Part shown: piece by piece, positions 11,802 to 24,312 of the stretch
Position numbering within the stretch: the first letter of the stretch is position 1
Layout of the letters: the number at the start of each line of letters is the position of its first letter
Position numbers and translations under genes: made by a program
Assembly (NCBI GenBank): GCA_033964015.1
Contig: CM066919.1
Coordinates: forward strand, 20,524,146-20,588,145
Source of the DNA: Scolanthus callimorphus
Taxonomy: Eukaryota; Cnidaria; Anthozoa; Actiniaria; Edwardsiidae
Reading direction: 5' to 3'
DNA length: 64,000 bases
The notes under the pieces: model-generated
Databases searched by the model: none
Told to the model about the DNA's origin: nothing
What the model saw: the letters and a program-made list of their open reading frames with translations, nothing else

Positions 11802-12964
11802 CCGATCTCCCCATCGCAAATAAAGGCCTCCATGTCAAAGAAAGTGTCCATTTCCTTTGGCTGATTTATTGATTTTTAGCGCAATATTTCGGTCAATGAT
11901 AACTGTTTCTTATAACTGTTTTGAGTGTTCTAGTTCACCAAATAGTATTGACATGGACGAATAGAGTATTAGGGCTCTTTGTTGGTAGTTCGGACTTTGA
12001 TTTTAGTTTATTTTGAATTTCGCAGGTTTAACAGCAAATCCGGAGTCCTCAAGAATTTGGTTGCTTAAAGGTTCGTTGCCCTACGCTCGCCGCGGTCCAA
12101 AGGCTCTGGGGAAAGGATTGTAAGAGAAGATCATAGGAAGCCTTTCACTTCTTCCAAAGAAGAAACGCGACGTTTTGGGTGGGATTCCTGTGGTGGATAG
12201 GAGATAGAAAGTGTATCCGAGCCGGGAAGCAAAACTCCAGAGAGTACTAGGCTGGTAAGTTAGGACAGTGTTCCATTTGTAGTTCTGCGATTCCTTTTTT
12301 TAGGTGGATCCCTCGTTAGTCCTCGATGGCTCATCACACAAGATCGTCTAGACGAGGCGCATACCGTGATCATGAAGTACGGAGCCAAGAAAGGGAAAAC
12401 GCTGGATCCGGAAGAACTGAAGGCGCTCATTGAGAATAAGAGAGGATTAAATAGAACGAAGTGCGGAACAAGACAAAAGTGACAAGCCCAATGCACTGGA
12501 TTTATTTAAGACACCGAAGCTGCGCAAACGGATTATCATCATCAGTATTTTAATGTGAGTTGATGACTCAACGTCGTCCACAGAGTCTTCTCCCGAGTCA
12601 ACCGCCATTTTGAAAAACGACAGAGAAGATCCTGGGGACGAGGTTGTTGATGACTATGACAATAATTCTACTACCGTTTTTGAGCTACCGCGTGCAAAGC
12701 AAACTTTTTTTACTCGTTGGTTTGACTCGTTATCTTGCATGTTTTGTCGACGAGAAGTTACGCCTTCGACTCGCTCGCTGATTGGCTTATGTTTTAACCG
12801 TTATTTTCTTTTTGCTGAAAATAGTTCTGTGAGACAATTTGCTCCAACTGGAGCTCATGACATACTCTCCTACTTAGTTTCATTTTTTTTTCTTAATCCA
12901 GGTTCGGACAAGTGTTCGCCTTCTGGCTCTATGTGAGTCACCTTTCGGGCGACTTCTACCTTAA

Positions 12965-13323
12965 GGCAAGGCGCACTTCGCCGTGTCGGAAGAGTTGAAC
13001 ATATTGTTTTAACCGTTGACAGATCTACTAACATATGTGACCCATAGTTGAATGTATTGTGTTAGCCGTTAACAGATCTACTAAAAGGTCATATGTTACC
13101 CTTCAAAAGCACTTCCCTGCAACAACTGTTAATAAACCATAGGCCTCTCTCGCAGCACTTCACTTTCCATCGGAAACTCCTAGTTTATTGTTATTGTGTA
13201 CTGCGCGTACCCCCTGAGGCCAGCCCTCTTCCTTCTAGCCCCTTGGGTACTAAGTGTAACAAAACAACTGTATTGACAGATTGATAACTTAAGTGAGAAT
13301 ATACTAGAAGGTTAAACGGATTT
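12965..13323. other. Intergenic gap between copy 2 relic and copy 3
   Basis: About 360 bases between the broken exon 5 of copy 2 and the promoter block of copy 3. It contains a short internal direct repeat (gttaaccgtt..acagatctac at about 13010-13085). No gene seen. Confidence 0.5.
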
Positions 13324-13340
13324 GAGGTGACCTTTTACAT
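13324..13340 (+). promoter_or_regulatory. Partial conserved promoter motif of copy 3
   Basis: GAGGTGACCTTTTAC lies about 140 bases before the start codon of copy 3. Only the core AGGTGACCTT is shared with the longer blocks of copies 2, 4, 5 and 6. A role in transcription is inferred from conservation of position and sequence. Confidence 0.4.
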
Positions 13341-15441
13341 TTTTCTATAGCTGGGAAGCCCTAGCTGTGCATGGGTATCGCTTACAATTTCTCATCATAT
13401 TCCCTTGAGCTCCTTTAAGACTTTTATGCTCCGAGTATTTAAAGTCCTTGTGCTCTCGAACATTTCCTCTGACATGCAGGCCAAGCAAGTAAAGCCCAGA
13501 AAGGAGAGCTATGCTGCCTTTGACGACATCTTCAAGACCGTCCGGTCATTTGGACCCTATCAGAGAGTCCTAGCGATAGGGACTAACACATTAGTAGTAC
13601 TAGTAATGGGATTCCAGTTCTACATCTTGGTGTTCGGCTATGGGGCCGTCCCGTTTCGTTGCACGACGCCTAATGTCACATGTCCTTTGAGTCAATGCTG
13701 TAGCAACTGCACCGATTACGAGTTTCTGGGGCCCTTGTACACTTTTGTCGCAGAGGTAAGATTTTATCTATATTGCACATGTGTTCCTAATTGTGTAAGC
13801 GTAGATTTATTTAAAAATTAGCCTTTTGCGTACTAGTATCTAGCGTGATTAAGAAGCCTAAAAACGGACATGTCTGACACGTAGTTCCAGTTGGGGTAGA
13901 ACATATTCTGCACGGCACGCCATCATGTAAGGGCATCCAGAGCACTAGTGGATGCCGGATGCCAAACCCTGAAATTGAACCCTTCCCTTATAACAAAAAA
14001 ATGTGACCCTCCCCCAGTCGTAGGTCAAAAAATCCTTCCTCGTCCCCTATGACCTAGTAGAATACATTTTACAGAAAGATGGGGGCATAATTTTCTTTCG
14101 TTGCGCGCGAAGCGGGCCCAAATTTTCATAAATGCATTTTATCAAGCATCAGGGAGAACGGGTAAATGAACATTACGTTATTCGTGTATAGTAAACAAAA
14201 CCTTTCAGCAGCCCAAGTTTATTTTGTACTCGCACTTGTTCTTATAAACGGCGCGAGGGCTGTGTCTTCGTTGCGCGAGTCCTGAAAGAGTATATTTGAT
14301 GTAATTCTTTATGCGTAGCGCGCCGAAATTTTATTATGTATTAAAGTTGAGTAGAAAAATGCAAATGATAAAGGAGTTGCTGGACCTTCCCCCGCTAAAT
14401 AATGACACGTCCCTAACGCATTCGGTGGATGGCGCTTGAGGCCGGATGCCGCTTGGTGGCTGGATGCTGGATGCTTTATCGTTGGATGCCGGGTCCCGGA
14501 TGCCCTTACACGGGGCGACGTGAACAGTGACAACATTTATTTCTTGTTTGCTTGTAAACTGAAAGTTTATCTTATCCATTACATTTATTCTTCTTAGGGA
14601 CTGGTCATAAATTTGAGGGGGAGGGCTTCTAATTTTCATGCAGGTGAAAAAGGGAGGGTCAAAAAATTTGGTGCAAATGATAAAGGGAGGGTCATTATTT
14701 TTTACGCAAACGTTGTTAGGGTAATACAGAGCCGTCGCGCTTATAGGGTCAGGGGGGCCCGTGCCCCTACAGTTTTCCCCACTCAGTCCTTAAAATTCCC
14801 GATTTTGCACCCTGCATATCAAAGTTCCCCAAACATGTGGTAATTTGACTTGCTGGGCTCTAAATTTCACTAAAAGCTGACATGTTGTGCCCAGGACCAG
14901 TTTTGGAGGCTTGCTACGACCCTGTAATAGGATATCTAGATTTACCAATAACAATGTAAGTAATACTCAATCTGGCAAGATAATTATATGGGATCTAAGC
15001 AACATAATGTACATGTCTATGTAAAACATACACAGATGAAGCAACTTTCGGGTACAAAAGACCCGAATGTTGTCGAATGTTGCCCTGCTATTATAACATG
15101 ACCTCTAACCTCTCTAACCTGAACAGTTTTTATCGAGACTCTTATATCGAAAATGGCGGTGAAGCAGTGCATTATGGGAAGGGTCATGATACGCGCATGC
15201 GCTAGGATCGATCACTGAATTCTCAGAAACTAAACTAAAATAAAACCATCCTATCAGATAACTATTTCAAAACATGTTAAAAAGCTAAAAAGCATGGTCG
15301 GTTTGGTTGAAAAAAAAAGTGATACGATTTGTTTTCAGCCTTCGCTGTCGATCGTTACGGGACGATACTTCTTTGATTTAAGAGATGCGCAGAACAGCTG
15401 CGCAGTTGCGTGACAGGCTCACTTTACAACTTTATGTGTCA

Positions 15442-15809
15442 CCAAGAGTGGATTACCAAGAGTTTCCATATTTACTATGTACGCCCGAATCACAGTCAGA
15501 AAAGTGTCTATTTTTAGAACTAGGATGCCCGCGAAAATTCGTCATCCACAGGGTTCCCACTTTCTCGCCACGCGAACAGTTGCGAGATCCAGCCTAAAAT
15601 AAATCGCAGATCAATGTAAAAACCGTTAAAATCGCAAAGATAAGGTAGGATATTCTCTATTTTGTTGTGTATTGGGTATACGAGCATTCGAGTCTGAGCA
15701 TTCGAATACTTTCGCGCGCGAAACTCAAATCTAAAAATAGACACTTTTCTGACTGTGATGTGGACAAATACAGTAGGGAAAGATTCTAACTCTTGTTAAT
15801 CCACTCTTG
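15442..15809. mobile_element. 368-bp inverted-repeat element E with 6-bp target duplication
   Basis: Ends CCAAGAGTGGATTACCAAGA and the inverse of CAAGAGTGGATTAACAAGAG. Flanked on both sides by GTGTCA (15436-15441 and 15810-15815). The same element in reverse orientation is at 55463-55831 with a different 6-base duplication. No coding capacity. Located in copy 3 intron 1. The superfamily is not recognised. Confidence 0.85.
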
Positions 15810-16192
15810 GTGTCACTCTCATTTCCCAATTTCCCGTAAAGTTGCTCATAGTTAACGGTATGAGTATCGTAGAGCTTCAAAGGATTACCTTCTGGTTATC
15901 AAAGCGATGTATTCGCAACTCATGCATATTCAATATTCTGATAAAGTGATCATTGACTTCTGATTACATGACTCAACTTTAATATAGCTCCCTTTTTTCT
16001 CCTAAACAATGAAATGAAAGACCGTAAAGAACCTCTGCTCGCAGGGCATCTCGAAAGAGGAGTTACACTATGTATACTACCCTGCATACTTAGATACATA
16101 CCCCCGTTCTAGTACGACGACGACGGTGTTTTCAAGTTCCTGACTGCAGCCACGGCAACTGAGTGAAAATGTCAAGTGAAAATAGACCTCGG

Positions 16193-16361
16193 CTTGGGCG
16201 TAATGTTTTCCCATTTCAGATCACGTGGCACTCCCAGAGTTACTGTTCTTTCTTTGTTTTTTACTGCTACGCACCGAAGGATATATGAATATGGAAGAAA
16301 CCCAAACAAGTTGATTCAAATGAATGCCACGTGATCTGAAATGGGAAACATTACGCCCAAA
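16193..16361. mobile_element. MITE family F (TTGGGCGTAATG ends), short form
   Basis: Left arm cttgggcgtaatgttttccc then atttcagatcacgtggca; right arm is its inverse. Interior contains ctgctacgcaccgaaggata. A second, longer member lies at 16625-17076 in the same intron. Non-coding. Confidence 0.75.
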
Positions 16362-16624
16362 AGGAAGTCTATTACCGTTGGGTGGGGGGGGGGGGGGTCC
16401 CAATTTGCACGAGTGAAGAAGGAGTAGTTATCGGCCAAAACATGGGATTAGGGGGCGTTTGTTGCGGCTGGAAGATGGCTTACTCGTGCAGAAGACTACG
16501 GTTTACAAGATTGTTCCTGAATTTGAAAAAAAAGAAGAGCTGTTTGTGAGGCAGGCGACGCTGTTCCAGGTCCAATCCTCTAGCGTAGCGAGCGGAGCCG
16601 ATCCGGTCAATGGAACTCCTCGGG

Positions 16625-17076
16625 TTTGGGCGTAATGTATCTCCATTTCAGATATCAAAAATCAGCCGTCGTATTTGCAAAATGCTTATAAGGGGACTGG
16701 GACGAGCCGTGCGGGTTTCCTGTGATTGCTCAAAATAGATCAGGCCTGGCTGCAAAGCTAGATCCAACATGGAGGATGCTTTGAAATATCGAGTTGCTGA
16801 AATGCCTGGAAGTTCTCGCTAAAAATTCAGTGTTTTTCTGACAAATGTCGCCGAAGTTCCTATCAGAAGAGGATCTACCATCAATTCCAAATAAGGTAGA
16901 CATTTCCAAATTTGGTTTTGGCCGTGAGGGTTTTAAAAAACGACGGTTTTGATCAGGGTATTTTTGATTTTTTCTGCTACGCACCGAGGGATATATGAAT
17001 ATGGAAGCTTCCAAACAAAGAAAGATTATTCAAATGAATGGCACGTGATCTGAAATGGGAAAACATTACGCCCAAG
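16625..17076. mobile_element. MITE family F, longer member
   Basis: Starts tttgggcgtaatgtatctcc and ends with the inverse arm gatctgaaatgggaaaac then attacgcccaa. The right half shares the interior block ctacgcaccgagggatata with the short form at 16193-16361. The left arm is truncated after about 30 bases. Extra unrelated sequence sits between the arms. Confidence 0.65.
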
Positions 17077-17525
17077 CCGAGGAGGTCTGCTGTACTCGCA
17101 TTGTGTCTGTAAAGTTGTTGCAAACTAATTATGCTTCTTGTTTGTCCCCAGTTTAACCTGATCTGTGAGCGTGCGTACTTAGGTGCCACTATCCAATCGT
17201 GTTTCTATGGCGGGACTCTCTTGGGGGTACTGGTGGCGGGTGTTATGTCCGATGCTTTTGGAAGGATGTTAACTACCTACATATTCATCTTCATCATGGT
17301 GAGTCAGTAAAAGTTGCCTTTCACAACATGCACCCTTCAGACTTGCATGCAGCTTTTTCCTCGTGGGATAGAGACGAGAAGTGGTCTTATGTAGATTTCT
17401 TTTCCTCGCGGAGCCGTTTAGGATCAATCTTGGATCAATCTTGGTACCCTGTGTGTTGACAGGATTACGAACACGATTGAGGATCATCTCCGAATTGCCT
17501 GTACACCTTAGCTAGCGCAGTTTTT

Positions 17526-17660
17526 GTATGACTGCGAAAAGCGCCGCGACGCGTCGCGGTACGGTCGCGCACGCAACCTGGCCTGCTGTAGATACGGAAT
17601 GAAGTCGGGTCACGGTCGCAGCGCGGCACAACTCTTTCGCTGCACTTTTCGCAGTCATAC
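17526..17660. mobile_element. Small inverted-repeat element (GTATGACTGCGAAAAG ends)
   Basis: Left arm GTATGACTGCGAAAAGCGCC, right arm cttttcgcagtcatac. The 135-base element has a GC-rich interior (cgcgacgcgtcgcgg). Copy 3 intron 2. Non-coding. Confidence 0.65.
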
Positions 17661-20519
17661 GAAATCTGCTCTATTTAACAATTAGACTACGAGTTCGAGA
17701 CTAATCTCTCGATAATTGTCCGTGTTGATTCTAGATTACCAGACTGCCAGAACTGTTGTCCTACAATTGTAGTTTTAGGCAAAATATATCTTCAGCAAGC
17801 GTGGCACGAGTCAAGCAAAAGCTACTATAGCAAATAGCAGGGACTTTTGTACTGCGCATGCACGAATCCGCTGACCAATTCAATGTGATTACGGGCGCTA
17901 CTATCGCCAATTTTCATTGTTTTAGTCGGAGTTGACATAATTGCGCGAAGTTTTCAGCTCGCACTTTACTTTTTCCTTTATTTTGTAATCAAAATATTTA
18001 CGGTAAATTCTAGTGTTCTGTGTGCAACAAACGAAATGTCGACAGGGCACGTTCTGACTCCACTTTTTAGCCATATTACGATCAGTGTTACGGAATTGTT
18101 TCAAGCGACGATGATAGCATGCAGCTTGAACACCACGATATGCTGCCATAGAAAAGCCATTGCATGAATTCAGAAGAAACGTAACTCATGATAGTATACA
18201 TACAATTTTAACCTTGAAGACCCCCTCACCCACCCATGGAGGTTTATAGCCCTGGACGACTGCGATCAATATTACGACATTGACAACGAACGACATGGAA
18301 ATGTTTATTGAGTTTATCTCTTGGCAAAACAAGTTATTTTTAAGATGCTAGAGAAACACTTCCAATTACAAAGAAGGTATTCACTCAAAACACCCAACCC
18401 CTATCTTGCCTAGAGGCCATCCCCATAGCTCTTTAGTTTCATATTCTGCTACAGGTATCACCACTTGATGGTGTGAAAATGCTTCTGCTAACAATTCAGA
18501 AGATCTGGGGGGAAAAATGGATGAAATATGTCAACATTACTAATACTAAAAGTCGTTAAAGACCTGCACGTGCAAGAAAACTCACAAAAGTACTACAATG
18601 AAAAAAAGTTGTAATATGTTGGCGAACTTTGAACACAAGAAAATGTTAAAAAATTAACAGTTTGATCATTTCTGGTTAAAATTATGCTAAAACTAAGATG
18701 GAGAAATGAGCTCGATATTTTTCTACAGCACATAAAAGAGAGGCCACCATTGCAAATTATGCAAGAAAAATTGATGGCGAAATATTGTTATTTAATACGT
18801 ATTTATACTGAAAAGCGATCTCTGTTTTATCTGTACTCTCAACAACAAACCGTTTTTGACTTCAAAACATGCCCATAATGCTTACCATAGAGAAACTTAC
18901 CGTATGTGAATTGATTCAGGTTCCCCTTTAAAACGAGCAAGCAACCTCCAATTACGGGATGTAACAAGACAACATGGCTGCCTTATTGACGAAGCTTGAG
19001 TTTCTTTGAACGTCCCTTGATAACAACTCGAACCTATTGCATGTTCCTTTCCATAGAATAGGCAGCAGAGACATAGATAAAAAATTTCTGGAGTAATTCA
19101 TTTCAATTTCGTTCCACATATCAGGCCAAATCCCGTAAACATTATTATACAACTAATACACTAAAATATACAACTATATACACTAAACTAAACTAATTAA
19201 ACTAATAATTTTTCTGACCCGACGTTTATGACGTTTATAAGCTTGGTCGTAAATATTTCTTTTAATCCGAACTTTATTACAAGCTTGGTCGTAAATCTTT
19301 ACTTTTAACCCATAAAGAAAGAAATAGCTTGATTTGATGCGATCCTCGCTTGACATCGAATTTGAGCTTGAAATTCCATATTATTCGCGCGCCCATATAT
19401 TATACTCCTTGCTCTTCAAGGGAGACATTTATAGACCTTCTTCTTTACGTATGCAAATTGCCCATTTCAAACCACGTGATGTTTGCATGAAACAATTCCT
19501 TTGTCCTTATGAAAATTGTTCGGCATTTTCACGTGGATATGGAACCATTTCAAAAGATGAAAATATGAAAATTGATTTGAAATGGAGGTATATTGCGTCA
19601 TGCATTTGCCTTCGTAGATTGCCACATCTCTGGGCGTGTACTTCGTAAACTCTACCGTCGTCATGGCAGTACTGATGTTCGTTAATGGGGCTGGCACGAT
19701 GGGTACCAATACCGCCTTTTACGTTCACTTTATGGAGCACATCGGTCCAGGATGGAGGACTTGGATCGGCGCTTTCAATGGCTTCCTCTGGAGTTTCCAT
19801 TCCCAAGTGTTCAATTTTATCTGTTATTTGTAACTTCCTGGAGGAATATTGCGCTTGTTGCTGCACTATCGGGCGTTCCTATTTACTTCTTCTGCAAGTA
19901 AGGAAATCAAATCTCCCCATAGAAAAATAAAAGGCTCCCTTTACTCACTTACAGCTGTTTCATGTCAATGTAACACGCGACCCGGAGCGTTAAAAGCATT
20001 GAGTGGGCTTTTTTGACAGTTTTTTTTTGTTAATCAAACTGTGTGATCTAATCAGATCCTTGCACAGGGCAAAGTCTGATTGGCTCACACGGTTCGCCTA
20101 TTGATTGGCAACGCAGAAAAAGCCAGACCCAACTGTTAAATCTACACAAAATTGAAACGGTGAGGTCTCATATTAAGAAGGTGTAATTTGGGCTTTAAAA
20201 AATCCGAATGCTCGATTCTTGCACTTTCCCTGAAAGGATCCCCTTTGGACGAAATACATTCCCGCTGATACAAGGGCCTGGTGAAACAAACCAACCCAAA
20301 AAGGATCGAACTGACAGTGAGGAGTGGAAGAGCACAATATTCAAAATGAGTGATTAAGGGTATATGATCGTCTTACTTGAAAGATTTGTGGACTTTAGTC
20401 TTTGATAGAATTCTGACAGTAGGTTATTTGTGCTTTTCAATGAAAATGTATTTCAACTCACAAACCCTTTGGTGTCTCATCTCCGGAACTAAACTAGCCT
20501 TTTAGCTGGTTCTCCAGTT

Positions 20520-20695
20520 TTGTTTTTCTTCTTCTGATATTTGATATTTGATTTTTGATATTTGATTTTTGATATTTGATATATATATATATATTTTTTT
20601 TTTTGGTGGGGGGAGGGGAGGGGTGGATGGGGGGGGGGGGGGGGCGTGCGGGGTTCCTGTGTCGTGGGGGGGGGGGGGGGGGGGGGGGGAAATGA
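20520..20695. repeat. Simple repeats and long G runs in copy 3 intron 3
   Basis: A gatatttgat(t/a)ttt repeat, an AT dinucleotide run, then a strongly G-rich strand (20604-20690) with uninterrupted G runs of 16 and about 24 bases. The G-rich strand could fold into a G-quadruplex. Apparent reading frames here are homopolymer artefacts. Confidence 0.8.
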
Positions 20696-21537
20696 GAGGA
20701 CAGGGATCCCGCGCGTCCAAATATCCGGAAAACCGCTGGAGAGCCGGCCAGCAGGCTAGAACTAAACGGAAAACGGACTGGGCACAAATGGACTGTTCTT
20801 CATTACAGTTAGGATTGCTTTCACTTTTTAGGTGGATTCCTCGTTCTCCCGATGGCTCATCACACAAGATCGTCTAGACGAGGCGCATTCCGTGATCATG
20901 AAGTACGGAGCCAAGAAAGGGAAAACGCTGGATCCTGAGGCATTAAAGGCGCTCATTGCGAAAATAAGACAGGATGAAATAGAAAGAAGTGCAGAACAAG
21001 ACAAAGGTGGCAAGCCCAATGCACTGGATTTATTTAAGACACCGAAGATTCGCAGGCGGCTTATCATCATGATTATATTAATGTGAGTTCAGAGAATCAG
21101 TTAAAGGCTCAGTGAACACGTCATCATGAAGACGACTGAAGATTTATTTTTTTTATTGCTTTTTATATATGCGATAGAAGACGCATTTGGCCTTATCAAG
21201 CTGCCTACAGTTTTTCTTGCACTCGACCTCTTAACTTTTAACGACCACAGTTTGGTGAAAGGAAGCGCTTTTGATTTTCATTGATAAACGTTACACAAGA
21301 CTTATAAATTTTAAACAATTTCACAAAATATAATAAAGAACATTACTAAGGCTCCAGAAGAATTATATTTTCGCGCTCGTAAAACTTCGAATTCCACGTA
21401 AAAACGAAATTTACGTAACGGAAGGCGTCTAGTAAAACTTCAACTTTTAATTATTCAAATCTTAATTTCTCAAATCGTCTCGGTGTCCAACTCCTACTCT
21501 CGCCTCTAGACTAGACGAACTTTCGGAAAATCGTACT

Positions 21538-23522
21538 TCATGAGGCATTTTTTTTTAGTAAAAGCTGGCAACACACAAGTGCCATCTTATGCGAAATACG
21601 CTAAATCCGAATTTTTTGTTGCCAACGCAGAATTTGCATTTTAAGAGGTGAAATGACGTCATGATTGACAGCTGTCACACAAACCTCTACAATGAATTTT
21701 TCGCCGATTTTTCTTTTCAAATTTTAATGGCCAGTGAAATTCAAATGTATAAGTGGCAATGTGATATTCAAAAAGTGTATCTATATTATGGGATAGAGTG
21801 CTTGATGGGCGTAGAACGTCATCCAAAATGGCAGATCCAAGATGGCCGCCGTGCCGCCATTTTGGATATCTGTTAATTGTTTGAGGACATCACGTTCAAA
21901 GGCTAAACTTCAAAAATAAAAGACAAAACTTAAACGATTTTGCAATACATAAAAAGTAGCAACTGACGATGTGGAAAGAGAATAATGTATTTAACCATTA
22001 TCCTGCGAGATTGCGCAGAATATCGTCTGATACTTAGCCGACGAGGGACGAAGTCCCGAGTTGGCTAAAATCAGACATCATTCTGCCAAATCGAGCAGGA
22101 TAATGGTTTTATTATTCAGCACATCGATAGCACAACCCCCCCCCCCCCCCCGAAAAAAATGACTTTTGTGTATTATTTAGGAGCTCAAAACATCACATTT
22201 TCCTCAGAGACGGATATCGCAGGATAGCTGTCATGTACAGAAGACAGCTATTGGCGTTCCAATGACCATATTTGGGCAGTGCATCGATGTGCTGAATAAT
22301 AAAGGCAAATATATGATTGTTGTTAGTGAATTTAGGTAGGAAGCGCAATCCACAAAATTATAGCAACTTAGTCGTCCCTACTGTAAAAGTTCTCACTATG
22401 ACTATTGATTTCAAAGCCTATCACTGAGTCAAATACATCTACGACTATTGTTTTATTAAATGCATGCAGAATATTCCTCTTACACACACAGGAACAATAA
22501 TGAAAGAAAAAAGCAGGGATAAAGGGGGAAATCATTCTATGACAATTTAGGCGCCGTTCCAGCCTTTTCCGATTTTTTTATTTTTTTGTATAGCCTGGTG
22601 GTAGCAACCTTGAACTTATAAGCAAAAGTAGCAAATGTAAGACTTTAATTCGTCCTCGGAGTAGCTTTCCTCTCTATGCCTGAAAGCCTTCTCCTATTCC
22701 AACCCCTTTCTTGTCTGAAGTTTTCTTTCGTGAAGCTTTCTGCACGTCCTGAGGTTTCCGCTATTTTTCGATTATGCCACGGGGGCAGCAGATTGATGAT
22801 CGTTGAGAACGAACTTTTGATATAAGGACTTCAAAGGCACAGTTTTGTTGCCGGGACCAAGGATGATCATCGAAAAATGGTGATATCGTTTAGATCGTAA
22901 AATCAAGCGGCGGTGAATCTGATTCACCTTTTTATATTGATTTGCCTTTTATATATATTTAATATGGCTTCATTCGACCAGCAGCACTGCATTTCATACT
23001 GTGATACCTTGAATTCATTGTCAGGTATTTATTTCCATGTCTTTTTTGACGACCAGGGCCGGTTCCTAGAAGGCCAGTTAAGAGTTATCGGTGGATAAAC
23101 GCTTATCCAACGGATAAATCCTGAACAAAACCTATACAACAGATAACTTTTATCCGTGGATAACTTTGTCCAACCTTTCAGGAACCGGCCCCAGACTGAT
23201 AGTTTCTAAAAATCAAATTTGACGATATGGCGGCCATCTTGGATCCGCCATTTTGAATATCACAGCAGCACCATATCCGAATAATACGACAACGTTTCGT
23301 ACAGAACATTCTAAACTATCCTGTTCAAGTTAAATATTTGTTCGAATTTGAAATATAGCGACAAAACTATTTTAAGGGGTTCGCGAACAGCTGTCAATCA
23401 TGATGAAGTCATTTTCACCATTAAAATGCAAAATCAGGGATGGCAACAAGAAACTTCGGATTCAGCGTGAAAATTAAATAAGAAAACTCTTGTTGCCAGC
23501 TTTTACAAAAAAATGCCTCATG
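21538..23522. mobile_element. 2-kb element with long inverted ends in copy 3 intron 4
   Basis: Arms of roughly 300 bases. Left: catgaggcatttttttttag, gttgccaacg, ttgacagctgtcac, then ggcagatccaagatggccgc. Right: the inverse of these, ending tacaaaaaaatgcctcatg. Between the arms are further palindromes: a 22000-22300 pair built on aaccattatcctgc and cacatcgat, and a 140-base MITE at 23053-23193. No transposase reading frame is seen, so it is non-autonomous. Confidence 0.75.
23053..23193. mobile_element. Small MITE with CAGGGCCGGTTCCT ends
   Basis: Left cagggccggttcctagaagg, right cctttcaggaaccggccccag. Interior contains repeated ggataa and ttatcc motifs. Nested within the 2-kb inverted-repeat element. 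Confidence 0.75.
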
Positions 23523-24030
23523 CGCCTTAAATATTGCCATTTTCTGATATTTCGTCTAGTCTACTCTCCGCTCCAGTCTCTTTTGCCGGGGGTGGTTCTG
23601 TGTTTATTTGCTGTGGCTTGACAAACTCTCTATTTACGGAATTTCTTCTTCTTTTTTTTGTTGATCAAGGTTCGGACAAGTGTTTTTGGGTAACGCCTTC
23701 TGGCTCTATGTGAGTCACCTATCAGGCAATATCTACCTTAACTGGCTCTTCTCAACATCGCTCCGGCATTGTTATCGCCTCTGACAGGATGGTTGCTCAA
23801 AAGGTACGTTTTTGGAGGACCTACAACCTGATTCGGATTCTGTGTTCAAATAATGAAATGGAATGAAATGATCTCCAGAACCTCTTCAGCTTTCATTGTA
23901 CTTAAACTGCTGTATTGCACCTCGTTCTATGAAACAGTTTTCAGAAAGCATGCAGCTTTCTTTCTTTTCACATTAGCGTCGTAATCGTAATCCATCGCAG
24001 TCGTAATCGTAATCGTAATCATAAGCGCCG

Positions 24031-24312
24031 TTAAGGTTACTGAGAACCTTCGCGCACGTGCTCGAAAAAAAATTCATACACGTCCTAGGGAGTCAAGGTC
24101 AAGCAGTTCGACAGCGTTAGCTCGTGAAAATGGTACAGCATCAATGCTTTAACAAGAATTACAGGTATCAATAAGTGATTTCTGTTTGCATAGCCAGCTA
24201 GTCCATTCTATAAGCTTTCAAACGATATATAGGTCGACATGTTTTGGTTAAACTAAGGGCGTGTATGATTGTTTTTCCGAGGACGTGCCGCGAAGGTTCT
24301 CAGTAACCTTAA
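24031..24312. mobile_element. TTAA-bounded inverted-repeat element in copy 3 intron 5
   Basis: Starts TTAAGGTTACTGAGAACCTT and ends with its exact inverse, AAGGTTCTCAGTAACCTTAA. It sits inside an older palindrome whose arms are runs of cgtaatcgtaatc (23975-24023) and gattacgattacg (24327-24340). Non-coding. Confidence 0.8.

Larger units (their letters stand above)
8860..12964 (+). pseudogene. SLC22-like copy 2, truncated pseudogene (exons 2-5)
   Basis: Relic of the same transporter gene. Exon 1 is deleted at 8860-8862. Exon 2 (9977-10121) has lost two bases near Y-F-G-A. Exon 3 (11292-11574) has an extra TA before CCCACAC and a stop (TAG) in place of the tryptophan codon of FLWGF. Exon 4 (12304-12554) has an extra base creating TAG near its start and further indels around 12433. 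Exon 5 (12902-about 12964) has a nine-base deletion (codons for LGN), and homology stops after YLK. Exons 6-9 are absent, and copy 3 follows about 360 bases later. With several independent lesions it cannot make a transporter. Splice sites of exons 2-4 are still recognisable. Confidence 0.9.

Noticed and set aside
20494..20877. Proline- or glycine-rich frames on both strands
   Set aside because: Created by G homopolymers and simple repeats between exons 3 and 4 of copy 3.
21661..21876. 71-residue frame starting MIDSCHTN
   Set aside because: Lies in the inverted arm of a transposon; partly repeated in inverse at 23220-23400, no gene features.
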